DNA of 64,000 nt from Alkalihalobacillus sp. LMS39 (GTDB taxonomy: Bacteria > Bacillota > Bacilli > Bacillales > Bacillaceae_F), in the NCBI RefSeq assembly GCF_022812285.1, contig NZ_CP093300.1, positions 1,736,001 through 1,800,000 on the forward strand, written 5' to 3'. Made by a program: the position numbers and the translations under genes. Every line of letters starts with the position of its first letter. The first letter of the stretch is position 1. Below the pieces are notes generated by a model that saw only the letters and a list, made by a program, of their open reading frames with translations, did no database searches and was not told the DNA's origin. Below, in pieces: positions 55,804 to 64,000 of the stretch.

Positions 55804-55811
55804 CAAAAAAT
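55804..55811 (+). repeat. Right target-site duplication of the IS
   Basis: CAAAAAAT directly follows the right inverted repeat and matches 54415-54422. Confidence 0.88.
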
Positions 55812-56056
55812 AAGGTTTTTCAAAAGCTATCGGACATTTGTTCCGTTATATTAGGCAAAAGAGCAAATTTGAACTCTTTTTTTGGTCCAATAACGGAACA
55901 GATGTCCGTAAGAAATAAACAAACCTAGCTTTTAATCGAAATAGCGGAATAGATGTCCGATAGATACTACTTAGAGTATATTGGACAGCATTATTTGATA
56001 AATGAGAAATATGGTATGATAGTAAATGGAAATGTAAAAGAGAAAGGATTGGAAAT

Positions 56057-56725
56057 ATGAATATCGGACAAATGATCGACCACACATTGTTGAAGGCCGA
56101 TGCGACAAAAGAACAAATTGAAACATTATGTATTGAAGCAAAAGAATATCAGTTTGCCTCTGTTTGTGTAAATCCAACATGGGTGAAATATTGTGCTCAA
56201 CTATTAGCTGACACACCAGCTGTAAAAGTGTGTACAGTGATTGGGTTTCCTTTAGGAGCAACAGCAACAGAAGTAAAGGCATTTGAAACAAAAACAGCAA
56301 TTGCACATGGTGCATCAGAAGTAGATATGGTCATAAATATCGGCGCGTTAAAAGATAAAAATGACGCTCTAGTAGAAGAAGATATACAAGCTGTTGTACA
56401 AGAAGCAAAAGGAAAAGCGCTAACTAAAGTAATTATTGAAACAAGCTTATTAAACGAAGAAGAAAAAAGGAGAGCATGTGAACTTGCTGTAAAAGCGGGG
56501 GCAGACTTCGTTAAAACATCAACAGGTTTTTCAACAGGCGGAGCAACCGTAGAAGATATCGCTCTCATGAGAAAAGTAGTTGGACCAGAAATCGGAGTCA
56601 AAGCCTCTGGCGGAGTAAGAGACGCAGCCGGAGCAAAAGCAATGACAGAAGCCGGAGCAACAAGAATCGGAGCCAGCGCCGGAATCGCCATCATCCAAGG
56701 CAAAAAAGGAACAACAGAATACTAA
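56057..56725 (+). CDS. deoC: Deoxyribose-phosphate aldolase
   Basis: This 222-residue class I aldolase cleaves deoxyribose 5-phosphate to glyceraldehyde 3-phosphate and acetaldehyde. The Schiff-base Lys is in [11 protein letters not shown] (near 154), and [15 protein letters not shown] follows. The start is [20 protein letters not shown] after AGAAAGGA. No other deoxynucleoside genes are adjacent. Confidence 0.95.
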   Translation: MNIGQMIDHTLLKADATKEQIETLCIEAKEYQFASVCVNPTWVKYCAQLLADTPAVKVCTVIGFPLGATATEVKAFETKTAIAHGASEVDMVINIGALKDKNDALVEEDIQAVVQEAKGKALTKVIIETSLLNEEEKRRACELAVKAGADFVKTSTGFSTGGATVEDIALMRKVVGPEIGVKASGGVRDAAGAKAMTEAGATRIGASAGIAIIQGKKGTTEY

Positions 56726-56726
56726 A

Positions 56727-56767
56727 GCAGAAGGACCAAAAGGCGAACTTCCTTTTGGTCCTTCTGC
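56727..56767. terminator. Strong hairpin after deoC, first copy
   Basis: GCAGAAGGACCAAAAGG and CCTTTTGGTCCTTCTGC make a perfect 17-base-pair stem two bases after the deoC stop. A T run is missing. Its right part (56736-56767) is repeated at 56850-56881. Confidence 0.65.
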
Positions 56768-56849
56768 GTCAGTGAAGAGAAGCCGCAGCCGTTCTTAAGC
56801 ATCGAGAAGCGGTCTTCTTCTCGAGGCGCAGCGAGTGGAACGAAACAGC

Positions 56850-56881
56850 CCAAAAGGCGAACTTCCTTTTGGTCCTTCTGC
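56850..56881. repeat. Second copy of the deoC hairpin segment
   Basis: The 32 bases at 56850-56881 are identical to 56736-56767. The copy contains an eight-base-pair hairpin (CCAAAAGG/CCTTTTGG) and lies at the stop codon of the minus-strand yqeW-like gene. The left arm near 56727 could pair with either copy. Confidence 0.75.
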
Positions 56882-57813
56882 TATAAATGTCGGCCGTGGA
56901 CTGCAGTGATAAATTTTGCAAATAACGAAATAAACGGGAAAAATAATAATGAGCAGACAATATTAAATATCATGCTAGCATGGGCTAATTGTAAGCTCGG
57001 TAAATCAGCCAATGAACTAGCGACAGCACTTAGTAATCCGATGAGAGGTAGAAATAATAAAACACCAATAACATTTAACCAAATATTAGCGTAAGCAACA
57101 AGCTTAGCTTCTCTTCCTGCACCGAGACTAGCAAGGTAGGCTGTCACACAAGTTCCTATGTTAGCACCAAGCATAATCGCAACACTTGATGATAAGGATA
57201 AGACGTCTTCATTTAAAAATCCCATTGCAATCGCAGTAGTAGCCGTACTCGATTGTATAATAGCGGTTAACACAGTGCCAATCGCTACACCTAAAATATA
57301 AACCTCATTTGTGATTTCAAAAAAAGAATGAAAGATTGGAATGGTGGCTAACGGATACGCTAAAGTTTCAAGCCCATCCATGGCAACAAAAATACAAGCA
57401 AGTCCAAAACAAACACAGCCTAAAGAATACGTTATCGCTTTTGGAATGAGCAGTAAGATCAATCCTAAAAATAACATGGGGAGTATATAAGAAGACAAAT
57501 CAATCGCAATGAGCTCTAATGTTAAACACGTCCCGATATTAGCACCTAATATTAGTCCGATCGAGTGGCGAAAGGTGATAAAACGAGCAGCTACAAGTCC
57601 AACAACAATCACCATTAAAGCTGAGCTGCTTTGGATGACCGCTGTGATGAGCGTTCCTGCTAGAAGCCCTTTCCACGGGGCACTTGTCATCTTATGTAAA
57701 ACTTGTCTTACTCGTTCTTCCCCTAAATTTAATAACCCAAACCGCATGATAATCATGCCAAATAGAAATATCGATATAAAAACAGCAAGTAGGGAAAGAA
57801 TTTCTTTCGTCAT
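56881..57813 (-). CDS. yqeW: Na+/phosphate cotransporter-like protein (YqeW)
   Basis: This 310-residue membrane protein of the NptA/PhoU-linked Na/Pi family has two inverted repeats with QSSSALMVIVVGL and QSSTATTAIAMGFL motifs, each followed by ILGANIGTCLT or MLGANIGTCVT. About eight to nine helices are visible. ATG 57813 follows GAGGTGATA; a reading to 57858 has no ribosome-binding site. It agrees in type and place with B. subtilis yqeW, whose substrate is not proven. Confidence 0.88.
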   Translation of the reverse strand: MTKEILSLLAVFISIFLFGMIIMRFGLLNLGEERVRQVLHKMTSAPWKGLLAGTLITAVIQSSSALMVIVVGLVAARFITFRHSIGLILGANIGTCLTLELIAIDLSSYILPMLFLGLILLLIPKAITYSLGCVCFGLACIFVAMDGLETLAYPLATIPIFHSFFEITNEVYILGVAIGTVLTAIIQSSTATTAIAMGFLNEDVLSLSSSVAIMLGANIGTCVTAYLASLGAGREAKLVAYANIWLNVIGVLLFLPLIGLLSAVASSLADLPSLQLAHASMIFNIVCSLLFFPFISLFAKFITAVHGRHL

Positions 57814-57954
57814 TAGTATCACCTCTATATTAAATGTATGGACAAGGAATTCAGACAATGACAGAAAAAAATATAAATATAGTGATTGAAAATTTAGACA
57901 ATATCAGTTATAGTAAAAAATGTAATAGGAACTGTATTATTTTTTTCAATTAAC

Positions 57955-58091
57955 ATACTAGATGGTTAGTTATTTTTTTACATCAAACATACCGACTGGT
58001 TAGTTAGTATTTGTGAACAATAATCTTAATCTTAGGTTCTCAAGGTTTATTTTATTTTTATGTTCATTACATACTAACCGGTTAGTATAAT
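57955..58091 (+). promoter_or_regulatory. Three related operator sites and promoter of the acyl-CoA degradation cluster
   Basis: ATACTAGATGGTTAGT (57955-57970), ATACCGACTGGTTAGT (57989-58004) and the perfect palindrome ATACTAACCGGTTAGTAT (58071-58088) share a common pattern. The last overlaps the candidate promoter TTCATT (58063-58068) and TATAAT (58086-58091), spaced by 17. A TetR-type repressor, possibly the one encoded at the window end, is inferred to bind here. Confidence 0.65.
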
Positions 58092-58113
58092 ATAAGAGAA
58101 GGAGGAACATTAC

Positions 58114-59334
58114 TTGTACTTTGAGCATTCCGAAAAAGTTAAGCGCTTACAAGTTGAACTACTGCAGTTTATGGATGAAGTGATATATCCAAACGAAAAA
58201 GTGTATGAAGAACAATTGTGTAAAGAAAATCGATTCTCAAAAATCCCTCCTATTATGGAAGAAATGAAAGCAAAAGCAAAAGAACGAAAACTATGGAATT
58301 TATTTTTACCCGAAAGCGAATATGGAGCAGGTTTAACAAATGTTGAATATGCACCTCTTTGTGAAATCATGGGGCAGTCCCCGATTGCACCTGAAGTGTT
58401 TAATTGTAATGCTCCAGATACAGGCAATATGGAGGTGTTAGCCAGATACGGTACTCAAAACCAAAAAGATAAATGGCTTACTCCACTTTTACAAGGGGAC
58501 ATTCGGTCAGCCTTTGCGATGACAGAACCGTCAGTAGCTTCCTCTGATGCGACAAATATTCAATCAGAAATTCGTCGTTGTGGGGATGACTATATTATTA
58601 ACGGAAGAAAATGGTGGTCTTCTGGTGCTGGTGATCCAAGATGCAAAATTTTAATTTTTATGGGAAAAACCGACCCTCATGCCCACAAATACGAACAACA
58701 ATCTATGATTCTAGTGCCACTCGATACTCCTGGCATAACGATTGAACGAATGTTGCCAGTGTTTGGATATGATGATGCACCACATGGTCATGCGGAAATT
58801 ACGTTTAACAATGTGCGTGTTCCGGCAGAAAACATGTTGTTAGGAGAAGGGATGGGGTTTGCTATTGCTCAAGGCCGATTAGGTCCAGGCCGAATTCATC
58901 ATTGTATGCGAACGATAGGAGCAGCAGAAAGAGCATTATCAATTCTATGTAACCGTGTAATTCATCGTGAGGCATTTGGAAAACCGTTGGCTGAGCAAGG
59001 AGTAATAAGAGAATGGATAGCCAAATCAAGAATTGAAATTGAGCAAGCAAGGCTATTAACGATGAAAGCGGCATATATGATGGACACAGTTGGAAACAAA
59101 CAAGCGAAAAAAGAGATTGCTATGATAAAAGTTGTTGCTCCGAATATTGCTCTTAATGTGATTGACAGAGCAATTCAAGCATTAGGAGGGGCAGGTGTCA
59201 GCAATGATTTCCCACTCGCTTTTCAATATGCAAGTATTCGAACATTACGGTTAGCGGATGGCCCTGATGAAGTCCATCAGGAAGCGGTCGCCAAATTAGA
59301 ATTAAAGCCTTATTACAGGAAGGATGAGGGATGA
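58114..59334 (+). CDS. Acyl-CoA dehydrogenase
   Basis: This 406-residue flavoenzyme of the ACAD10/11-like group introduces the alpha,beta double bond into acyl-CoA. FAD and substrate segments are [20 protein letters not shown] and [20 protein letters not shown], and the C-terminal domain carries [20 protein letters not shown]. It starts with TTG eight bases after AAGGAGG. It overlaps the ligase gene by four bases and heads the degradation cluster. Confidence 0.9.
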   Translation: MYFEHSEKVKRLQVELLQFMDEVIYPNEKVYEEQLCKENRFSKIPPIMEEMKAKAKERKLWNLFLPESEYGAGLTNVEYAPLCEIMGQSPIAPEVFNCNAPDTGNMEVLARYGTQNQKDKWLTPLLQGDIRSAFAMTEPSVASSDATNIQSEIRRCGDDYIINGRKWWSSGAGDPRCKILIFMGKTDPHAHKYEQQSMILVPLDTPGITIERMLPVFGYDDAPHGHAEITFNNVRVPAENMLLGEGMGFAIAQGRLGPGRIHHCMRTIGAAERALSILCNRVIHREAFGKPLAEQGVIREWIAKSRIEIEQARLLTMKAAYMMDTVGNKQAKKEIAMIKVVAPNIALNVIDRAIQALGGAGVSNDFPLAFQYASIRTLRLADGPDEVHQEAVAKLELKPYYRKDEG

Positions 59335-60977
59335 TGAATAAAAGATGGTTATCACTTTATCATGAATCATTACATGAAACGACAACGGTCCAATCAAAAT
59401 CTTTATATGAGCTTCTTCTCCAAACGCAAAACAAATCAGGGGATAGTACAGCTCTTACTTTTTATGAGCATAAGTGGACATACAACCAATTGGTACAAAT
59501 GGCAGAAGCATTTGCTAGTGCCCTTAATCAGGAACAATTTCAAAAAGGGGACCGTCTTGCGATTATGTTACCAAACTGTCCTCATTATGTATTTAGCTTA
59601 TTTGCGACATTTCGAGTAGGGGGAACGGTTGTTCAAGTGAACCCAATGTATGTCGCTAGAGAGTTAGAGTATATATTAAATGATTCTGGAGCTACACATA
59701 TTGTCATTTTATCCGACTTATATCCTATACTAGAACAAGTAAGGGATAAGACGAGCGTAAAAAAAGCGATTGTCGTTAGCTTAAAACCGACTTCAAACCT
59801 CCAACTTTCAGAAGGTGACGAAAGGTTTGAAGAGTTTGTAAGAATAGGAACAAAGGCAGCGCCAAAGGTTGATATCGTTCCAGAAGAGGATATCGCTGTT
59901 CTTCAATATACAGGAGGAACAACAGGTGTATCTAAAGGTGTGATGCTCACTCATTTAAATTTTATTTCAAATATAGAGCAAACCTATGACTTTATGTACC
60001 GTGTCCGAGATGACATGCCGGAAAATGCCAAAATCATGAATGTGCTCCCACTGTTTCATATTTTTAGTTTAACTTGTGCCAATTTCTTAACGGTTCGAAT
60101 TGGTGGAAACCAAATTTTACTTCCGCGTTTTGAAATGCAAGAGGTCCTTGAAACGTTAAAAAGAGAACAGCCATTTTCCTTTTCAGGTGTACCAACAATG
60201 TATGTTGGCTTTAATGCTGTTGGTCAACATCAGAAATTTGACCTTGATAAAATAAAAGCCTTTATTAGTGGGGGTTCTTCCTTACCAGTTGAAGCATTAG
60301 AAACATTTGAAAAAGCGGTGAACAATCAAATTTGTGAAGGTTATGGCTTATCAGAAACAGCACCAGTGACACATTTTAATCCGTCATTTCGAGAAAGAAA
60401 AGCAGGCAGTATCGGAATTCCGATCCCAAGTACGGATGCAAGAGTTGTTCGCGAAACCGATATAGGGATTGAAGAAGTTCCTGTTGGAGAAGTAGGAGAG
60501 CTTGTTATTAAAGGTCCTCAAGTAATGAAAGGCTATTGGCGCAAAGAAGAAGTGACTGCGCAAACGATAAAAGATGGCTGGCTATTTACTGGTGATTTAG
60601 CAAAGATGGATGAGGATGGATATTTTTATATCGTTGACCGAAAAAAAGATATGATTATCGCAAGCGGTTACAATGTATACCCGCGAGAAATCGAAGAAGT
60701 AATTTATCAACATGATGCAGTGCAGGAAGTCATAGTTTTAGGAGTTCCAGATGCATACCGTGGAGAGACTATTAAAGCTTATATCACACCAAAACCGAAT
60801 ACAACATTAACAGAGGAGTCGATCATACAATTTTGTCAAAAATACTTAGCAGCCTACAAAGTTCCTAAACTAGTAGAGTTTCGAGATGAGCTTCCAAAAT
60901 CAGCAGTTGGAAAATTACTGAAACGAAAACTCCGGGATGAGGAACTTCAAAAACAAAACACGAACCAATTGTCGTAA
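59331..60977 (+). CDS. Long-chain acyl-CoA ligase
   Basis: This 548-residue adenylate-forming enzyme activates a fatty acid to its CoA thioester. The AMP-binding motif [16 protein letters not shown], the [10 protein letters not shown] segment, the hinge [20 protein letters not shown] and the Lys in [10 protein letters not shown] are all present. It is translationally coupled to the dehydrogenase (ATGA). Chain length is not readable. Confidence 0.92.
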   Translation: MMNKRWLSLYHESLHETTTVQSKSLYELLLQTQNKSGDSTALTFYEHKWTYNQLVQMAEAFASALNQEQFQKGDRLAIMLPNCPHYVFSLFATFRVGGTVVQVNPMYVARELEYILNDSGATHIVILSDLYPILEQVRDKTSVKKAIVVSLKPTSNLQLSEGDERFEEFVRIGTKAAPKVDIVPEEDIAVLQYTGGTTGVSKGVMLTHLNFISNIEQTYDFMYRVRDDMPENAKIMNVLPLFHIFSLTCANFLTVRIGGNQILLPRFEMQEVLETLKREQPFSFSGVPTMYVGFNAVGQHQKFDLDKIKAFISGGSSLPVEALETFEKAVNNQICEGYGLSETAPVTHFNPSFRERKAGSIGIPIPSTDARVVRETDIGIEEVPVGEVGELVIKGPQVMKGYWRKEEVTAQTIKDGWLFTGDLAKMDEDGYFYIVDRKKDMIIASGYNVYPREIEEVIYQHDAVQEVIVLGVPDAYRGETIKAYITPKPNTTLTEESIIQFCQKYLAAYKVPKLVEFRDELPKSAVGKLLKRKLRDEELQKQNTNQLS

Positions 60978-60986
60978 AGGAGGCCC

Positions 60987-61763
60987 ATGATGAATGCACT
61001 CTCATTATTTCAACTAACAGGGAAAACCGCGATCGTAACTGGAGGAGGGAGAGGATTAGGGGCACAAATAGCCCACGCCTTTGCCGATGCGGGAGCAAAT
61101 GTTGTTATTTGTTCCCGTAAGAAAGAAGCGTGTGATGAAGTGGCAATGGAGTTAGAGGAAAAAGGTGTCCAAACATTATCCCTCGCATGTGATGTTACAA
61201 GCGAAACTGATGTCATGAATGTAGTAAAACAAACCGTCGACAGGTTTGGTACTATCGATATTCTTGTCAATAATAGTGGAGCAACATGGGGAACTCCGGT
61301 TGTTGATATGACGATCGAAGCATGGAAAAAAGTAATGGACGTGAATGTGACAGGAACGTTTTTAATGGCTAAAGCGGTTGGAAAAGTGATGATCGAGCAA
61401 AAAAGGGGAAAAATCATCAATATTGCTTCTGTAGCGGGATTAAGGGGCGCTGATCCTAACTATATGGATACGATTGTGTACAACACGAGTAAAGGGGCGG
61501 TGATTACGTTTACGAAAGATTTAGCTGCAAAATGGGGGCAGCATCAAATTAACGTGAATGCCATAGCACCAGGCTTTTTCCCAACGAAAATGTCAAAAGG
61601 ATTATTAGAACATGGTGGAAGCTTAATTTTAGAACGAACTCCTTTACAAAGATTTGGAAATGAAGATGACTTGAAAGGAGCAGCTTTATTTTTAGCATCA
61701 CAAGCTTCTGATTATGTGACAGGAGAAGTCGTTGTTGTTGATGGTGGCATGAATGCCATGTAG
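60987..61763 (+). CDS. Short-chain dehydrogenase/reductase
   Basis: This 258-residue SDR has the cofactor motif TGGGRGLGAQIAHAF, NNSGA, and the catalytic Ser...YNTSK. It is probably an NAD(P)-dependent 3-hydroxyacyl or related oxidoreductase in the cluster. ATG follows AAAGGAGGCCC. A 134-base gap with no gene separates it from the thiolase. Confidence 0.85.
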   Translation: MMNALSLFQLTGKTAIVTGGGRGLGAQIAHAFADAGANVVICSRKKEACDEVAMELEEKGVQTLSLACDVTSETDVMNVVKQTVDRFGTIDILVNNSGATWGTPVVDMTIEAWKKVMDVNVTGTFLMAKAVGKVMIEQKRGKIINIASVAGLRGADPNYMDTIVYNTSKGAVITFTKDLAAKWGQHQINVNAIAPGFFPTKMSKGLLEHGGSLILERTPLQRFGNEDDLKGAALFLASQASDYVTGEVVVVDGGMNAM

Positions 61764-61897
61764 CGAGCATCAGTCAAATTCGGTGAAAATCGAAGAGAAG
61801 TGTCCAATAGAAAAGTTCTAATAGAGAAAACAGAGGAAACCCTAGAAGAAGTACCTTTCATGTTTTAAAAGATTCTTTCAAAAGGAGGGAAGTATGA

Positions 61898-63076
61898 ATG
61901 TCAAAACGAGACCCTGTCATTGTCGCTGCAGTTCGGACACCGATTGGAAAGCAAGGAGGAGCAATGGCATCGTTAAAAGCACATGAGTTTGGAGCGATTG
62001 TCATAAAGGAAGTTTTAAAGCGAGCAAAGATAAAAGCAGAGGATGTTGATGATGTCATATTTGGAAATGTTTTAAGTGGCGGAGGCAATATTGCTAGATT
62101 ATCAGCACTACAAACAGGATTGTCTCTTTCTATTCCGGGAGTAACCGTTGATCGTCAGTGTGGCTCAAGTATTAATACTGTCAATTTAGCCGCGCAAGCG
62201 ATTAAGGCGGGAGATTGTGACATTGTCGTTGCAGGTGGTACAGAAAGCATGAGTCGTGCTCCATTTTTATTAGAAAAAACGACAAAAGCATATGCTACAG
62301 CTCCACCAAAAATCTTACCAGCACAACTATCTCCAAAGGAAATTGGAGATCCGCCGATGGGGATAACAGCTGAAAACCTAGCAAACGAATATTCGATTAC
62401 TAGAGAAGAACAAGATAAGTATGCCCTTTGCAGTCAACAAAAAATGGCTAATGCGATGAAACAAGGCTTTTTTACAGAGCAAATAGTTCCGATTTCCATA
62501 CCAGTTCGAAAAGGCAAACCGATTGTGTTTCATGAAGATGAACATCCTAGACCAAATACATCGTTAGAAGCATTAGCGAAACTTCCCCCTGCCTTTATCG
62601 AAGGAGGCTCAGTAACTGCTGGGAGTAGTTCAGGCTTGAACGATGCAGCTTCTGCACTTGTACTTATGTCAAGAGAAAAAGCAGAAGAACTCGGGGTAAA
62701 ACCGTTGGCTGCAGTTATTGGGTATACGGTTACCGGTGTCGATCCAAATAAAATGGGGATTGGCCCTGTCCCAGCGATCAGAGCATTAGTTGAAAAAACA
62801 AAAGTGTCATTAGAAGAAGTTGATTTTGTTGAATTAAATGAAGCATTCGCCGCTCAAGTATTAGCATGTAATAAAGAGCTAGGCATCCCTGATGAAAAGT
62901 TGAATGTCAATGGTGGAGCGATTGCCCATGGACATCCACTTGGAGCGACAGGGGGAATATTAGTAGCAAAAGCAGTGTATGAATTGAAGCGACGCCAAGG
63001 GAAATATGCAGTTGTATCAGCATGTATTGGTGGTGGTCAAGGAATTGCGACATTGCTAAAGCGAGAGGAGGACTAA
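61898..63076 (+). CDS. Acetyl-CoA acyltransferase (thiolase)
   Basis: This 392-residue thiolase has the nucleophilic Cys in VDRQCGSSINTVNLAAQ (near 86), the His in NGGAIAHGHPLGATGG, and the second Cys in VSACIGGGQGIA. It performs the last step of beta-oxidation or acetoacetyl-CoA interconversion. ATG follows AAGGAGGG; the next gene begins three bases after its stop. Confidence 0.93.
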   Translation: MSKRDPVIVAAVRTPIGKQGGAMASLKAHEFGAIVIKEVLKRAKIKAEDVDDVIFGNVLSGGGNIARLSALQTGLSLSIPGVTVDRQCGSSINTVNLAAQAIKAGDCDIVVAGGTESMSRAPFLLEKTTKAYATAPPKILPAQLSPKEIGDPPMGITAENLANEYSITREEQDKYALCSQQKMANAMKQGFFTEQIVPISIPVRKGKPIVFHEDEHPRPNTSLEALAKLPPAFIEGGSVTAGSSSGLNDAASALVLMSREKAEELGVKPLAAVIGYTVTGVDPNKMGIGPVPAIRALVEKTKVSLEEVDFVELNEAFAAQVLACNKELGIPDEKLNVNGGAIAHGHPLGATGGILVAKAVYELKRRQGKYAVVSACIGGGQGIATLLKREED

Positions 63077-63079
63077 GTT

Positions 63080-63832
63080 GTGCGTCTCGAAGGAAAGGTC
63101 GCGATTATTACAGGGGCTAGTAGTGGAATTGGTCGAGCAACAGCGTTCAGGTTTGCAGAAGAAGGAGCAAAGCTAATGCTAACAGATATTAAGGTAGACG
63201 AAGGAGTCGAGTTACAACAAACGCTAACAAGCGCTGGGTATGATGCTATATTTGTGAAAGCAGATGTAACAAATGAAACCGAAATCGAACATGTAGTAAA
63301 CGAGACGGTTAGTCATTTTGGCAGGATAAATATTCTCTTCAATAATGCTGGGATTGGAAATGAAGAAAAACGACTGATTGACATGAAGAGTGATGAATGG
63401 GATAAGGTCATCAATGTGAACTTAAAATCAATCTTTCTCGGAATGAAGCATGTTATCCCAGAAATGCTTAAACATACAGGGGGATCTATCATTAACACGT
63501 CTAGTCTTTTAGGAATAAAAGGAAAGAAATATGTAGCCCCATATAATGCATCAAAAGCGGGTGTCATTACGTTGACGAAAAACGCGGCGCTCGAATATGG
63601 GCAACAAAATATTCGCGTGAATGCCATTGCACCTGGAGTCATTGACACACCAATTATTGATGAGTGGAAAAAACATCCAGAGAAATGGAACATCATTTCA
63701 AAGGCTAATGCGTTAAGGAGACTAGGCACTCCGACAGAAGTTGCTAATGTCGTTGTTTTCTTAGCATCAGAAGAAGCGTCCTTTATTACCGGAACGACAA
63801 TAATGGTCGATGGTGGAGGCTTGACATTTTGA
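63080..63832 (+). CDS. Short-chain dehydrogenase/reductase (3-oxoacyl reductase-like)
   Basis: This 250-residue SDR has TGASSGIGRATAF, NNAGIGNE, the catalytic Ser and YNASK, and the C-terminal GTTIMVDGGG. It is probably an NAD(P)H-dependent 3-oxoacyl or hydroxyacyl oxidoreductase. GTG start after GAGAGGAGGA. It may supply the hydroxyacyl-CoA dehydrogenase step, since no FadB-like gene is seen in the window; this is an inference. Confidence 0.87.
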   Translation: MRLEGKVAIITGASSGIGRATAFRFAEEGAKLMLTDIKVDEGVELQQTLTSAGYDAIFVKADVTNETEIEHVVNETVSHFGRINILFNNAGIGNEEKRLIDMKSDEWDKVINVNLKSIFLGMKHVIPEMLKHTGGSIINTSSLLGIKGKKYVAPYNASKAGVITLTKNAALEYGQQNIRVNAIAPGVIDTPIIDEWKKHPEKWNIISKANALRRLGTPTEVANVVVFLASEEASFITGTTIMVDGGGLTF

Positions 63833-63917
63833 GTGTATTTTAGGTAAACCTAAAGTGAGGTGTACAACGGTATGGTATACTAAAAATGACGGATGAGAAT
63901 AGTGAGGAGCTTGCAAC

Positions 63918-64000
63918 ATGAAAGAAAAAATCTTTGAAAAGAGCATCGTTTTATTTGGGAAAAATGGGTTTACGGAAACGTCAATCCAACATATAGTTGA
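63918..64000 (+). CDS. TetR-family regulator, truncated by the window end
   Basis: Only 27 codons are present: MKEKIFEKSIVLFGKNGFTE then TSIQHIV. This is the first helix and start of the TetR helix-turn-helix. It is in the same orientation as the acyl-CoA cluster and probably its repressor, acting at the sites near 57955-58088. The ribosome-binding site is GAGGAG. Confidence 0.75.
   Translation, partial: MKEKIFEKSIVLFGKNGFTETSIQHIV

Larger units (their letters stand above)
54388..55962. repeat. Four-box intergenic repeat element, copy B, split by the IS
   Basis: Box 1 (core 54391-54405) lies left of the IS; boxes 2, 3 and 4 (55831-55845, 55894-55908, 55945-55959) lie right of it. Taking out the 1381-base IS and one eight-base duplication puts boxes 1 and 2 exactly 51 bases apart, as in copy A at 11865-12050. 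Boxes 3 and 4 are also 51 apart. Between boxes 2 and 3 the apex hairpin AGAG...CTCT is followed by TTTTTT. All four boxes fit CGGA-N7-TCCG. Confidence 0.88.

Noticed and set aside
56197-56703. 168-codon minus-strand frame opposite deoC
   Set aside because: It is a shadow of deoC with Ala/Ser/Thr-rich composition and no translation signal.

Overview
The window is chromosomal DNA from an AT-rich, endospore-forming member of the Bacillaceae. It carries sigK, gpr, spoIIP, sda, a sinI/sinR locus and yqxA. A complete seven-gene Mrp Na+/H+ antiporter operon suits an alkaliphilic or salt-tolerant lifestyle. From sda (about 25.6 kb) to the yqeW-like gene (about 57.8 kb) the order largely follows the Bacillus subtilis yqeH-comE-holA-gpr-spoIIP-lepA-hemW-hrcA/dnaK block. 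No rRNA, tRNA, CRISPR array or prophage was seen.

Layout. 0.1-6.4 kb: a NarL-type response regulator and a 1694-residue multidomain histidine kinase with a degenerate protein-kinase domain at its N-terminus. 6.5-8.0 kb: a methyltransferase, a MarR regulator and a 46-residue peptide. 8.1-10.3 kb: a biofilm/sporulation control locus with SinR, two small SinI-like antagonists, a SinR-like protein reduced to its DNA-binding domain, and several GTTCTTT-type SinR boxes. 10.4-13.3 kb: an intact pro-sigma-K gene, two small unknown genes, a four-box repeat element, an Hpr-like MarR regulator, and dps behind a PerR box. 13.4-17.4 kb: an ABC-F ATPase and a GntR-controlled ABC exporter operon. 17.5-25.5 kb: HU, psd, and the mrpABCDEFG operon on the minus strand.

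25.5-42.8 kb: sda with DnaA boxes upstream; the yqeH-aroE-yhbY-nadD-yqeK-rsfS-cvfB-yqeM operon; comER; comEA/comEB/comEC with an O-acetylhomoserine sulfhydrylase gene inserted; yqzM; holA; rpsT; gpr; spoIIP; yqxA. 42.8-54.3 kb: a nested inverted-repeat element, lepA, hemW, and the CIRCE-controlled hrcA-grpE-dnaK-dnaJ-prmA-rsmE-mtaB operon. 54.3-56.0 kb: an intact IS256-family insertion sequence that interrupts a second copy of the four-box repeat. 56.0-64.0 kb: deoC, a Na+/Pi-cotransporter-like gene, and a fatty-acid/acyl-CoA degradation cluster (acyl-CoA dehydrogenase, acyl-CoA ligase, SDR, thiolase, SDR) behind three related operator-like sites, ending in a truncated TetR gene at the window edge.

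The strongest unexplained signals are four. (1) The repeat element has four CGGA-N7-TCCG dyads at fixed 51/62-63/51-bp offsets. One copy is split by the IS, and removing the IS plus one target duplication restores the same geometry. (2) The expanded Sin locus has operators over a promoter for a SinR-like HTH gene. (3) The sda leader has a hairpin between ribosome-binding site and start codon, with DnaA and Spo0A-like boxes further upstream. (4) The large kinase has lost the catalytic motifs of its Ser/Thr kinase domain.
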